Shown here in pieces: positions 9,249-20,897 of a stretch of 64,000 nucleotides of DNA; position 1 is the first letter of the stretch; every line of letters starts with the position of its first letter. The stretch is from positions 27,018,501 through 27,082,500 of the forward strand of contig NC_091665.1 of assembly GCF_042453785.1 (NCBI RefSeq). Reading direction: 5' to 3'. The position numbers and the translations under genes are program-made. The notes under the pieces were generated by a model, which was not told the origin of the DNA, made no database searches, and worked only from the letters and a program-made list of their open reading frames with translations. This DNA comes from Malus domestica (taxonomy: Eukaryota > Streptophyta > Magnoliopsida > Rosales > Rosaceae).

Positions 9249-12200
9249 ATGTCTTTTTGCTGGATCTGGAAATTAGATGTTATGGACATTGCTTCTTCTT
9301 CATCACCCGCTGCTGATAACCCCCCACGTCGAGAAAAGTATGATGTGTTTATCAGTTTCAGAGGCGAGGACACCCGCCTTGGTATTACCAGCCATCTACA
9401 TGCTGCCTTACTTCAGAAGAAAATTGAAACCTACATCGATGACAAACTTAAGAGAGGAGAAGAAATCGGACCTGCCCTTCTAGAAGCAATCGAGAAATCC
9501 ACCATTTCGGTGATCATTTTCTCACAAAACTATGCTTCTTCCACATGGTGTTTGGATGAGCTTGTGCATATACTAAAATGCAACAACAAAGAAGGCCGGA
9601 TGGTTATACCCGTATTCTACGACATCGATCCATCTGATGTACGAAAACAGCACGGGAGTTATGCAGATGCATTTGCTGAACTTGAAAAACGATTCGCTAA
9701 CAGTATCGACAAGGTGCACAAGTGGAGGGATGCTTTGACGACTGCAGCCAATCTATCTGGGTTTGATTATTCAAACAAATCCGGGTAACTTCCTCATTCT
9801 TTAACTTGTCTAAAGTTATAAATTTTCTTTAAACTTGTGACAGTTTGATTTGTGCTAAGATTTGGTAAAGCGTATTTAAGACTAACTATTGCTTTTCTAC
9901 CTAATCATATACGTCTATACTCCAGGACGGAGGCAAATCTAATTCAGAAAGTTGTCGATCATATTTGGGCCAAAATGTGTTGCGAATCATCCTGCGATTT
10001 AAAGGGTTTTGTTGGAATTGAAAGCCGCATCGAGCAGATTGAATCGCTGTTAGGCATTCATTTACCGGACGCTTGCATCACTGTAGGTATTTGGGGCATG
10101 GGTAGTATTGGCAAGACCACCCTTGCCGAGGCTGTATTTCGCAGACACTCTTCTAAATTCGAAGCTTCTTGTTTTCTTAAGAATGTTAGGGAGAACTCAG
10201 AACAAGCAGGTGGACTATATCACTTGGAAAAAACACTTTTTAAGGAGATATTAAAGGAAGAAGTTTCTTTGCCCGTAGGGTCAACTTTTCAAGAAAGGCT
10301 CAGTCGTACAAAGGTCCTCATTGTTCTAGATGACGTGAGTGATTCATTGCAAATGGATCGTTTAGCTGGCGATCATCTCCGGTATGGCAGTGGAAGTAGA
10401 ATCATTATCACAAGTAGAGATAGGGGCAAACTTGGGCTAACTGGTGAAGAGGCTAAGATCTACAAGGTCGAGGGATTAAAATCGGATGACGCTCTTCAGC
10501 TCTTCTGTTTGCGTGCTTTCAAGAATAACGGTGCTTGTAGAACAGATTTTAAGGAGTTGGCAAAAGAGGTGGTTGCTTATGCTGGACGCCTTCCTTTAGC
10601 TCTTACAGTTCTGGGGTCGTTGTTCTTCAATTGCAAGAGCAAAGAAGAATGGGAAGATGAATTCAACAAATTGAAACGATTTCCCTGTGAAGATATCCAG
10701 AAAGTGTTGAGAATAAGTTATGATAAATTGGGAGACAATGAAAAGGATATTTTTCTGGATATAGCATGTTTTCATAAAGGGAAGTCTGTGGTTAAGGTAA
10801 AACGAATGTTAGATGTTCGTGGATTCTTTGCGACATCTGGAATTAGAATTCTCATTGAGATGTCTCTCATATCAATTGATTCAAATTGGGGAATGGAAAC
10901 CATAGAGATGCATGATTTGCTACAAGAAATGGGAAGGAAAATTGTTCAAGAACAAGGTATTAAAGATCCGGTAAACAGAGTAGGTTGTTCAATGATGAGG
11001 ATGTCTATCGTGTATTGAGGAGTAACAAGGTAAGAGCCAAATGCATTCAATTTTTTTCTTTTCTTTTTTTTAGAAAATAAAAATTACAAACTTGAGATGA
11101 TAACACAACAAAGTAAAACTAATTTATAATAAAGAAGTGAGATTGTTAAAAGATGAATTTGATTGAATATTTATTGTGTTAGGAAGTGTTTGGAATATGA
11201 ACAAATGTTTGTTTATTTAGACAAGTAGAGGAGGATACAATTATGTTGGATATTTGACTAGACTAAGACACTTGTACATGATTACCATCGCAAATACTCT
11301 TTGTTCCAAATGTGTGTTACATTTTAATATGTTTAATTGTTTATATTCACATTTAAACTTTCTTCTTATTCTTAGGAAACTCCATATGTTGAAGCCATAC
11401 GGGTTAATTGGTATTATCATCAAATGCGACCATTGAAACATGCAGACTTCAAAAAGATGTCTAACCTAATAATGCTAATTGTGAATGGTGCCTCCGATTT
11501 GCTCGCTTCTCTAGACCTTCCTGATTCTCTTCGTTATCTTTACTGGTGGAATTATTCATTGAAATCTTTGTCGTCAAATTTTTGTCTGGAAAATCTAGTT
11601 GAGCTTCATATGCCACGTGGCAAAGTTAAGAAGCTTTGGAAAGAAGAGCAGGTATATTATATTATATGCCTATTTTAATTCTTGTATAAAATCTAGTGTA
11701 GAAATTATATTAATTCTTTATATTTCTATTTCATTTGTTGCAGATACTTGTCAACTTACAAGTTATCAATTTGGAGTATTGTGCATATCTAACTGAATTT
11801 CCAAATCTCTCTGGGAGTATAAAAATTGCGGAGATAAATCTCAGGGGCTGTAGAAGATTGGTTGAAATTCCTTCGTATTTTCAACATCTTGACAAGCTTA
11901 CTCGTCTTAATCTTGGAGACTGCACCAGTATCAAGTATCTTCCAAAGATGCCAAGAAGTGTTCAATACTTGGATTTACAATGCACTGGTATAAAGGAGTT
12001 GCCTAAATCAGTTTGGTCTAACGAAAATATTTCTTACTTGAATTTAAGGCAATGCGAAGACCTTAAGAAACTTCCAAGCAGCAGGTGTAAGTTGAAAAAT
12101 CTCGATCTCCATGGGTGCTTTAAATTTGAAAACTTTCCAGAGATTTTGGAGCCAACGGAACATTTGAAGTTCTTAAGTTTAAGTCAAACAGCAGTTACAG

Positions 12201-12862
12201 AGCTACCCTCATCAATCTGCAAGTTGAAATATCTTGAGAGTCTTGATCTCAGCAATTGCTCTAGATTTTCCAAATTCACTGAAATCTTGAAGCCAATGGA
12301 ACATTTGAAGTCCTTAAGTTTAATTGGAACAGCAGTTACAGAGCTACCCTCATCAATCTGCGAGTTGAAATATCTTGAGAGTCTTCGTCTCAACAACTGA
12401 TCTAGATTTTCCAAATTCCCTGAAATCTTGAAGCCAATGGAACATTTGGTGTCTCTTAATTTGGGGGGGACAGCTGTCGAAATGCTTCCTTCGTCTATTG
12501 GAAATCTAAAGAGGCTTCAAGATTTAGACCTTAGAGGCTGCGATCAACTTAAGGATGTCCCAACAAGTATCTACAGTTTAACCAATCTTAAACGTCTCAA
12601 CTTTAATGGCTTTTGGAGACTTGAAAAATTGCCTTCCAGCTCTGTCGGTTTTCTCTCTTTAGAAGAACTAGATCTCAGCTTCAGCGGTATATTGAAAATA
12701 CCAAAGCTCCCAGTGCTATGTAATGTTAAAGCTCGAGGCTGCTGGCAAATGAAGATGATGATCATGGGTCTGAAGTCAGTGGAACTGAAGATGATTCAAG
12801 TGATGAGTCTGAAGCAAATTAAAGTGATTAGGAAATTTTTTAAAGGCAAATTTGTACTTTGA
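9249..12862 (+). pseudogene. TIR-NBS-LRR resistance gene, copy T1 (decayed)
   Basis: Four exons match the intact copy T2: 9249-9784 (TIR), 9926-11029 (NB-ARC), 11376-11651 and 11744-12862 (LRR). All the junctions are still GT-AG. The TIR exon is intact, with KYDVFISFRGEDTR and the putative NADase glutamate in WCLDEL. The NB-ARC keeps GMGSIGKTT, KVLIVLDDV and MHD. One base is missing near 10968 (tccg instead of tcccg), which shifts the frame just after MHD. A second lesion is a TGC-to-TGA stop at 12398-12400 in the LRR. Relative to T2 the LRR gains one 141-bp module but loses 72 bp near 12704 and about 0.79 kb near 12750, removing the post-LRR domain and putting the acidic tail out of frame. 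At most a TIR-NBS protein of about 540 residues could be made, which is not impossible as a functional truncated form. Confidence 0.9.
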
Positions 12863-13853
12863 TAGCTCACTTGTCTGACCAAGAAATAAGACAACAAATA
12901 GGCAAGGCTTTTCTTATTATCTTTAAAACTTGATTTACCTTTATATCATAAACATAGACATTAATTAACACACCATGCCATGGCAAAGTAAAAATCTCAC
13001 AACCAAGCGTGATAGTTTGAACATTCAACAAGACAAAAATATGCGATTGCTCAATGGCTGAACTGCAATGAGCAAAAAATATGAATGGCCCAATTGGACT
13101 AACACCGACAAAACTCAGTGTTCCTGTTTGCACCAAACAAAGATCAACGAAACAAATTTTATTAGAGAGGGTAAAAAATTACAGCAAATTAAGGCTGAAA
13201 AGAGAAAGGCACAGCCCCAGTTTAATAATACAATCATCGAATTTGTAACAACGATAAAACTATAGGCTTCAATAGGATTAGGAACATTCCAAAATTAAGG
13301 AGAAAAATTATACGTCGCACTACAAGCTGAAGGAAGAAAAGAATGAAGAAAAAGCGAGATGAATACACAAAGAAATGAAATACAAGATACATTACAAGTT
13401 CGATGGCTGAACTGCATTTTGACCCGGAAATATTCAATTTTCTCTCTTGCATCCAAGATTTCTATCTTCAAGTCTCTGGGATATTTGTTATGATTTGACA
13501 CTTTCCAGGAAGTAACATGCACACATAACTTTGCTGCTCAAGATGAGAAAATTGGGGAAACATTAAAGTTCTAAGTACCTTTTTATCAGCTTCAGTTGCT
13601 TCTTTGAACTTTCAGTTCAGTGAGTTAACCTCCTCTGTACTCAGCTGATCTACAAGATGTTTCTTCAATTCTGGTACTCTGGGTTTCCGCTAATTGGCCT
13701 GCTGCTTTTCCTCAGCATGAGAAGGAGCAACTGTCTTCGGTGGCCTTCCTCCAGCTGGGGATGCCATGTGCCGAGCACCAGGACCAGGCATCAGTTGCTG
13801 TTGTTGAAAGCCTTTTAAAGTGAAAAATAAGAAACCATTCTCCATCAAAGGAA
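12863..13853 (-). pseudogene. EH-domain (EPS15-like) gene, 3' exons of copy E1
   Basis: On the minus strand, 13813-13579 reads QQQLMPGPGARHMASPAGG, then RPPKTVAPSHAEEKQQAN, a stop, RKPRVPELKKHLVDQLSTEE, then SLN, a stop, and KFKEATEADKK before a GTACTTAG donor. A further exon near 13500-13400 reads IEILDAREKIEYFRVKM. These are the linker and coiled coil of plant EH-domain endocytic proteins (AtEH1/Pan1 type, part of the TPLATE complex). The two stops are shared with copy E2. The remaining C-terminal coding exons are absent, replaced by the 3' flank of the TNL gene. The 5' part of this copy lies at 19706-20897, split off by an insertion. Confidence 0.8.
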
Positions 13854-14472
13854 GACAACAACAACAACAACAACAAAGCCTTTTCCCACTAAGTGGGGTC
13901 GGCTATATGAATCCTAGAACGCCATTGCGCTCGGTTTTGTGTCATGTCCTCCGTTAGATCCAAGTACTCTAAGTCTTTTCTTAGAGTCTCTTCCAAAGTT
14001 GTCCTAGGTCTTCCTCTACCCCTTCGACCCTGAACCTCTGTCCCGTAGTCACATCTTCGAACCGGAGCGTCAGTCGGCCTTCTTTGCACATGTTCAAAAT
14101 CACCGGAGCCGATTTTCTCTCATATTTCCTACAATTTCGGCTACTCCTACTTTACCTCGGATATCTTCATTCCCAATCTTATCCTTTCTCGTGTGCCCAC
14201 ACATCCCACGAAGCATCCTCATCTCCGTTACACCCATTTTGTGTACGTGTTGATGCTTCACCACCCAACATTCTGTGCCATACAACATCGCTAGCCTTAT
14301 TGCCGTCCTATAAAATTTTCCCTTGAGCTTCAGTGGCCTACGACGGTCACACAACACGCCGGATGCACTCTTTCCATCCAGCTCGTATTCTATGGTTGAG
14401 ATCTCCATCTAATTCTCCGTTCTCTTGCAAGATAGATCCTAGATAGCGAAAACGATCGCTTTTTGTGATCTT
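13854..14472 (-). mobile_element. RTE-clade LINE, 3' fragment 1
   Basis: On the minus strand the C-terminal part of a LINE reverse transcriptase ORF is recognisable: RFRYLGSILQENGELDGDL, YGTECWVVKHQHVHKMGV, EMRMLRGMCGHTRKDKIGNE and EVQGRRGRGRPRTTLEETL. It is followed by the short 3' tail and a (TTG)n run at 13857-13877, the usual 3' end of RTE LINEs. The 5' part is missing; the fragment ends where the next element begins. There are frame interruptions in this piece. Copy E2 lacks the insertion at the matching site (29686-29706). Confidence 0.85.
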
Positions 14473-15977
14473 CGCTAGATTGCTCCGGTCATTAGTGTGG
14501 ATAAGTATATAAATGGATAGAGATAGGAAAGCAAACACAAGATGTACGTGGTTCACCCAGATTGGCTACGTCCACGGAATAGAAGAGTTCTCATTAATTG
14601 TGAAGGGTTTACACAAGTACATAGGTTCAAGCTCTCATTTAGTGAGTACAAGTGAATGATTTAGTACAAATGACATTAGGAAATATTGTGGGAGAATGAT
14701 CTCGTAATCACGAAACTTCTAAGTATCGGAGTGTGGTGTCGTCTTGACTTGCCTTATCTGTCTCATAGGTAGATGTGGCATCTTCTCTGGAAGTACTCTT
14801 CCTCCATCCAGGGGTGGTATCTTTAACTGGTGGAGATGCACAAGGTAATGTATCAATTTCACTTGAAGCTTACTTGTAGTTTCAGGCTTGGTCAAGCGCG
14901 ATACAAACCATGTAGTAGGAGTCCCCCAAGTCGCCGAGCTAGGGGGTCTGCTGAAAGAGGTGACAGACAAAGTAAGCAATCAGAGCTCCGACTGATTGTT
15001 CACCTTCTCCCCATCTTGCAGCAGCATGAAGGATAAAGAGAAGAAAAATGAGAAGAGATGATATGAGATACTTTTGCTTTTGAAGAAGTAACTTTCCACA
15101 TGCTTATTCTTGAACTGAGCTGGAGGGTTTTCTGGTTTCCTCCAGAGTATAAGGCCGACTGAAGAATTTGAGGGTCAAAACAAGTCCATCAAATCTAGAG
15201 TACGTTCCACCCTGCTGATATGGGATACTTTTGCTTTTGACAGAGTAATGAATGTATTGGCACGTGTGCTGTTACGCTTGTCTCCACATGCTTCCTTGTA
15301 TCCTTCGCACTTGCCCTATCTGTTCCTCAAGCAGATGCGGAATCTTCCCTGGAAACATAAGATGTTGAAGATGAGTACTCGAGAGCAATGCTAGGTAAGT
15401 AATCAGGTAAGGGGTTCCAGGCAGTCAGTTCCTGGCTGGAAGCTTGATTCCAAGTGCTGACTGATTGCTCTCTTTCTCCTTGTCTTGCAGGTAAAAACAA
15501 GGCCAAAAGAAAAGACAGGGAAAAAGCATGATATGGGATACTCTTGCTTTTAACCCTGATGATATGAGATATTCTTGCTCTAGTATAGCTTGTTTGCAGA
15601 GGTATTATCGGGGGGAAAGAAAGCTGAATATTTCGAAAGACTTCGTTGGGAGTGCCCTCTCAGATATGATGAAGGGTTGAGCATTTTTGCAGGTCTGCCT
15701 GTCCGTTGGGGATGGAGGTCGACATATATAGGAGTCTCCCTAACAACAAGTAGTAATGCTATTCCTTTACCCTGCTTGGTCATAGCACGGTAGTGGGAGC
15801 TGCCAGTTTCACATGTTTTAACTCTGTCAGAGCACTTTGAAAAAGTGGTCTGTGGTATCTGGCTCTCGAGATTCGGAGAACGATGCCTCTTCGATTTTTG
15901 AGAAAGCAATCATGCTGGGGGTATGACTCTCGAGATTCGGAGAGCAGTGTCTCTTCGATTTTTGAGGAAGTAATCAT

Positions 15978-17330
15978 GTTGGGAGTCTGGCTCTCGAGAT
16001 TCGGAGGGTGGTGCCTCTTCGATTTTGGAGCAAGCAATCTTGTTGGGAGTGTTGTCTCGAATGTGAGTAAAGGTTGGGCATGTTTGCTAGTCTACCTTGC
16101 CACGAAGCACAAAGGTTGACACACAGGGACTTTCCAATTATCCAGCAATGGTACTGTTCCTTTACCCTCTCTTCGATTTTGAGAAAGTAGTCATGTTGGG
16201 AGTCTGGCTCTCGAGATTCGGAGGACGGTGCCTCTTCGATTTTGGAGCAAGCAATCTTATTGGGAGTGTTTTCTCGAATGTGAGTAAAGGTTGGGCATGT
16301 TTGCTAGTCTACCTTGCCACGAAGCACAGAGGTTGATACACAGGGACTTTCCAATTATCCAGCAGTGGTACTGTTCCTTTACAGTTGTGGGTAATAATAT
16401 GGTAGCTAGACCTTCAAAATTTGTGTCTAAACTTTTGTTAGTGCTGTTTCTTTGCTATTCTTTGCTATTCTTTTACCTTTCTTGATCAGAGCGATGTAGT
16501 GGGAGCTGCAAGCTTCACGTGCTCAACTTTGGCAGAGAACTTTGGCAAAGTTATTTGTGGTACCCATGAGCTATTGTTGCGTGTGGGAAGTGGGTGATTG
16601 AACAGTAAGATTCATGTGCTTTCTACTTCACCAGAAGTCTTCGACAGAATGCCCATAATTTCTGCAAAGCTGAGTGTGCGTGTGACAGGTGCTGACAAGG
16701 CTAGAAAAGTAGGTGCCTCTTCGATTTCTGAGATCGGCCCTCGTGGTCTCTGAGCAGCCCAGCTTTTGAGAAAGCGAGCGCCTCTTCGATTGATTCGGAG
16801 AACGATGCCTCATCGATTTTTGAGAAAGCAATCATGCTGGGGGTCTGGCTCTCGAGATTCGGGGAGCAGTGTCTCTTCGATTTTTGAGAAAGTAATCATG
16901 TTGGGAGTCTGGCTCTCGAGATTCGGAGGGCGGTGCCTCTTCGATTTTGGAGCAAGCAATCTTGTTGGGAGTGTTTTCTCGAATGTGAGTAAAGGTTGGG
17001 CATGTTTGCTAGTCTACCTTGCCACGAAGCACAGAGGTTGACACACAGGGACTTTCCAATTATCCAGCAATGGTACTGTTCCTTTACCCTCTCTTCGATT
17101 TTTAAGAAAGTAGTCATGTTGGGAGTCTGGCTCCCGAGATTCGGAGGACGGTGCCTCTTCGATTTTGGAGCAAGCAATCTTATTGGGAGTGTTTTCTCGA
17201 ATGTGAGTAAAGGTTGGGCATGTTTGCTAGTCTACCTTGCCACGAAGCACAGAGGTTGACACACAGGGACTTTCCAATTATCCAGCAGTGGTACTGTTCC
17301 TTTACCCTTGTGGGTAATAATATGGTAGCT
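15978..17330 (+). repeat. higher-order repeat: 217-bp unit inside a ~0.92-kb unit
   Basis: The phrase gttgggagtctggctc recurs at 15978, 16195, 16900 and 17118, giving spacings of 217, 705 and 218. Each 217-bp unit carries 'gcctcttcgattttggagcaag', 'aatgtgagtaaaggttgggc', 'ccacgaagcac' and 'ttccaattatccagca'. The pair of units plus its right neighbour (gggtaataatatggtagctag, at about 16388 and 17311) is itself repeated about 0.92 kb later. Confidence 0.85.
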
Positions 17331-17625
17331 AGACCTTCAAAATTTATGGGTCTAAACTTTGTTAGTGCTGTTTCTTTGCTATTCTTTTACCCTTCTTGGT
17401 CAGAGCGATGTAGTGGGAGCTGCAAGCTTCACGTGCTCAACTTTGGCAGAGTTATTTGTGGTACCCATGAGCTATTGTTGCGTGTGGGAAGTGGGTGATT
17501 GAACAGTAAGATTCATGTGTTTTCTACTTCCCCAGAAGTCTTTGACAGAATGCCCATAATTTCCGCAAAACTGAGTGTGCGTGTGACAGGTGCTGGCAAG
17601 GCTGGAAAAGGCTGGAAAAGTAGGT

Positions 17626-17867
17626 GCCTCTTCGATTTCTGAGATCGGCCCTCGTGGTCTCTGGGGAGCCCAGCTTTTGAGAAAGCGAGCGCCTCTTCGA
17701 TTTTTGAGATCGGCCTTCGTGGTATTTGAGCAGCCCAACTTTTGAGAAAGCAAACGCCTCTTCGATTTCTGAGATCAACCCTCGTGATCTCTAAGCAGCC
17801 CAGCTTTTGAGAAAGCAAACGCCTCTTCGATTTCTGAGCAGGCGCCTCTTCGATTTCTGAAGCTTCG
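17626..17867 (+). repeat. 65-bp tandem repeat
   Basis: The unit starts gcctcttcgatttctgagat and ends cagcttttgagaaagcgagc. Copies begin at 17626, 17691, 17756 and 17821, exactly 65 bp apart, and a truncated copy begins at 17844. A related single unit is near 16712. The array lies directly before the start of the coiled-coil ORF. Confidence 0.9.
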
Positions 17868-17999
17868 TCGAGTGCAGATTTTTATAGGGGCTGGCATTAA
17901 GTTCCAAAGCACACTTGAATCTCCACCAGTAGAAGCTTCATTCTTGCACTTCTAAGATCTTGATTTGTCCGACCTCTTCTCTCTTCAACACCTTTGAAA

Positions 18000-18674
18000 A
18001 TGTCTGGCCCCTCCGACCGTCGTTTTGACTTGAACCTTGTTGAAGAGGCAGCCCCGCCTTCTCCAGACAACATATGGCGCCCATCCTTCGTCTCCCCTAC
18101 TGGTCCTCTTACCGTTGGGGATTCCGTGATGAATAATGATATGACCGCTGCGGTGGTGGCCAGGAACCTTCTCACTCCCAAAGATAACAGACTACTTTCC
18201 AAACGGTCTGATGAGTTAGCTGTTAAGGATTCGCTGGCTCTCAGTGTTCAGTGTGCAGGTTCTGTGTCTAATATGGCCCAACGCCTATTTGCTCGAACCC
18301 GCCAAGTTGAATCATTGGCGGCTGAAGTGATGAGTCTCAAACAGGAGATTAGAGGGCTCAAGCATGAGAATAAACAGTTGCACCGGCTCGCACATGACTA
18401 TGCTACAAACATGAAGAGGAAGCTTGACCAGATGAAGGAAACTGATGGTCAGGTTTTACTTGATCATCAGAGATTTGTGGGTTTGTTCCAAAGGCATTTA
18501 TTGCCTTCGTCTTCTGGGGCTGTACCGCGTAATGAAGCTCCAAATGATCAACCTCTGATGCCTCCTCCTTCTAGGGTTCTGTCCAGTACTGAGGCTCCAA
18601 ATGATCCCCCTCCGGTGCCTTCTCTTTCTGGGGCTCTACCGACTGCTGAGACTTCTCCTAAGCAACCTTTGTGA
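18000..18674 (+). CDS. coiled-coil protein of unknown function, element-encoded
   Basis: This 224-residue reading frame starts with MSGPSDRRFDLNLVEEAA; the ATG at 18000 is the first in frame. A central helical stretch (about residues 95-155) has a heptad-like pattern: ARTRQVESLAAEVMSLKQEI, then LKHENKQLHRLAHDY. It probably forms a coiled coil. The C-terminal 60 residues are rich in proline and serine, with a near-repeat of about 20 residues (EAPNDQPLMPPPSR / EAPNDPPPVPSLSG). There is no signal peptide, membrane segment or enzymatic motif. It lies at the right end of the unclassified element with an AT-rich 3' region (tcaataaataagc at 18738) that could hold a poly(A) signal. I do not know its function. 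A structural role, such as a capsid-like protein or a packaging aid for a non-autonomous element, is only a guess. Confidence 0.55.
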   Translation: MSGPSDRRFDLNLVEEAAPPSPDNIWRPSFVSPTGPLTVGDSVMNNDMTAAVVARNLLTPKDNRLLSKRSDELAVKDSLALSVQCAGSVSNMAQRLFARTRQVESLAAEVMSLKQEIRGLKHENKQLHRLAHDYATNMKRKLDQMKETDGQVLLDHQRFVGLFQRHLLPSSSGAVPRNEAPNDQPLMPPPSRVLSSTEAPNDPPPVPSLSGALPTAETSPKQPL

Positions 18675-18934
18675 AGGCTCCCTCTTGTGTGCTTATTTTG
18701 ACTCATGTATATGTACATATTTGTAGCTTATCGGGGATATCAATAAATAAGCTTTCCTTCATTTCAACGTATTGTGTTAAATACACCAAAGCCTTCTTCG
18801 CTAAGTTCTTTGAATTTTCTTTTGTTAAAGCTTGTATGTTGAAGCTTTCTGAGTGGAGCATGTAGGTTGGGATAGTGTTCCCTTAATTTCCCAAGTGAGG
18901 AAAACTTCTCGGTTGGAGACTTGGAAAATCCAAG

Positions 18935-19612
18935 TCACTGAGTGGGATCGGCTATATGAATCTTAGAACACCATTGTGCTCGATCCTGTGTCATGTCCTT
19001 CGTTAGATCCAAGTACTCTAAGTCTTTTCTTAGAGTCTCTTCCAAAGTTTTCCTAGGTCTTCCTCTACCCCTTCGGCCCTGAACCTCTGTCTCATAGTCG
19101 CATCTTCTAATCGGAACGTCAGTAGGTCTTCTTTGCACATGTCCAAACCACCGTAACCGATTTTCTCTCATATTTCCTTCAATTTCGGCTACTCCTACTT
19201 TACCCCGGATATCCTCATTCCTAATCTTATCCTTTCTCGTGTGCCCACACATCCAACGAAGCATCCTCATCTCCGCTACACCCATTTTGTGTACGTGTTG
19301 ATGTTTCACCGCCCAACATTCTGTGCCATACAGCATCGCCGGCCTTATTGCCGTCCTATAAAATTTTCCCTTGAGCTTCAGTGGCATACGGCGGTCACAC
19401 AACACGCCGGATGCACTCTTCCACTTCATCCATCCAGCTTGTATTCTATGGTTGAGATCTCCATCTAATTCTCCGTTCTTTTGCAAGATAGATCCTAGGT
19501 AACGAAAACGGTCGCTCTTTGGTATTTCTTGATCTCCGATCCTCACCCCTAACTCGTTTTGGCCTCCATTTGCACTGAACTTGCACTCCATATATTCTGT
19601 CTTTGATCGGCT
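18935..19612 (-). mobile_element. RTE-clade LINE, 3' fragment 2
   Basis: A 218-residue frame on the minus strand is open over most of the piece: MECKFSANGGQNELGVRIGD, DRFRYLGSILQKNGELDGDL, MLYGTECWAVKHQHVHKMGV, EMRMLRWMCGHTRKDKIRNE and RWFGHVQRRPTDVPIRRCDY. It is the C-terminal part of an RTE-type reverse transcriptase ORF and is better preserved than fragment 1. The (TTG)n tail is missing, and the right end stops at 'cggcttaggcgaagac'. Confidence 0.85.
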
Positions 19613-19619
19613 TAGGCGA

Positions 19620-19706
19620 AGACCCTTAGAGTCTCTTCCAAAGTTTTCCTAGGTCTTCCTCTACCCCTTCGGCCCTGAACCTCTGTCCCATAGTCGCATC
19701 TTCTAA
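19620..19706 (-). mobile_element. RTE-clade LINE, short fragment 3
   Basis: About 85 bases repeat the segment of fragment 2 at 19028-19113 (from cttagagtctcttccaaag to cttctaatcgga). It abuts the resumed EH pseudogene sequence at 'tggtttgtttgtcgatg'. Together with fragments 1 and 2 it marks a nested or recombined insertion. Confidence 0.8.
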
Positions 19707-20897
19707 TCGGATGGTTTGTTTGTCGATGAATACCAGAAGTAGGTCTCCAGGCTACATTGCCAGCATTGGAGTAATTATTTGAAGGTTGAAAAAAATGGGA
19801 TAAATCAAACATAACATTGCTTGGTAGCGCTGCTGGAAGAGGGCGTCCATCCCTAAACCGCTCCATCAAAGATAATGTGGCATGATGGGTATTCATTCTA
19901 TCAATTTAATAGTATATATTTATGGATGTTTGTATGTCAATTGGCCAGCAAAAGATTACTCCCAATCACAAATAAAATTTTGTATCTACAAAATATCTAT
20001 GGCATGTGTAAGTTTTTACCTCAAAATACGAACACATCATGCAAAGAATGAACATCCAGCAGCAAAGCATCTCGTAGAAAAATATGCTTCATTGAGCCTG
20101 TTATGTTCAGCAATTCAAGCTAATGAGAAAGTGCATTCATATAATCAATATTTAACATAATATGCCCCTGGTTATCATTTTATACGGAAATTCCTTAAGC
20201 AAAACAAGTATGCAGCTTCAAGAACCTATTTGTCGATATGATCCCGACCCAAGAACATTTCCCCTGTATGCGACAATCCTAACTACTCCATAGTCATCTT
20301 CTTATGCTGCAGGTTTTCACTACTGCACAATTCTACTGTAATAAACAATCCTTGATCAATCCTTGGGTCATATAACACATTTCTAAAGTCTGCTTACCAC
20401 CTCAGTTCGAACGGATACACCAGAAGGTATATTAATGACCTCATAACATAACTCTCTCAACCTCACTAACTGTAGTATCTATTCCGCATTTATACTAACA
20501 CGAAATAAAAATCTCAGCTTAGATAAGAGAATTAAGACATCCCGAACTCACATTTACCACCTCAACTACAATTAGACTACAAATTCAAAATCAATCTGAT
20601 TCGGAACACAGTTCCACAACCATCAAGTCCCAATCAACCACTACAATTAAAAAAATATAATCATACACACATACATCCAATTATACATATATACACAAGC
20701 ACATACATATATATATATAGAGTGAGAGAGAGAGAGAGTACCTGCGCAAGGACCTGTTTGGGGAGACCAGAGCCCTGGAAGAAATCGACGGCTTCATTGC
20801 CACTAATCCGGCCATCGCGGTCCAAATTGGCCCGTCGGAAATACGCGTCGAAGAGATCCACATGCGCCGATTGGTTCTGCGTCGACGCCATCGCCAC
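19707..20897 (-). pseudogene. EH-domain (EPS15-like) gene, 5' part of copy E1
   Basis: The first coding exon (20897-20742, 52 codons) reads MAMASTQNQSAHVDLFDAYF, RRANLDRDGRISGNEAVDFF, QGSGLPKQVLAQ, and ends in a CAG|GTACTC donor. It is the N-terminal half of an EH domain with an EF-hand loop (D-R-D-G). Further along, near 19870-19720, LMERFRDGRPLPAALPSNVM and NNYSNAGNVAWRP come from a middle exon. The exons that should complete the EH domains are missing between them. The gene family acts in clathrin-mediated endocytosis; this copy cannot encode it. The 3' exons continue at 13813-13400 beyond the inserted elements. Confidence 0.8.

Larger units (their letters stand above)
14473..18934 (+). 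mobile_element. non-autonomous large element with coiled-coil ORF (LARD-like, unclassified)
   Basis: About 4.4 kb between two LINE fragments has the look of a non-autonomous, retroelement-derived unit. There is a promoter-like left part (gtacgtggttcacccagattgg), a long repeat-filled middle (15800-17870) and one open reading frame near the right end (18000-18674). No polymerase or integrase domain is visible and long terminal repeats were not demonstrated, so the family name is tentative. It is absent from the equivalent place in the second gene block, so it arrived after the duplication. The ORF looks whole. Confidence 0.5.

Noticed and set aside
15580-17820. Many 60-110-residue frames on both strands in the repeat array
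   Set aside because: They recur with the 217-bp and 65-bp repeats and shift frame between copies, so they are by-products of the array.
20697-20740. TA and GA microsatellites near EH exon 1 as possible promoter elements
   Set aside because: They lie inside the intron just after the donor and differ in length between copies; simple repeats only.
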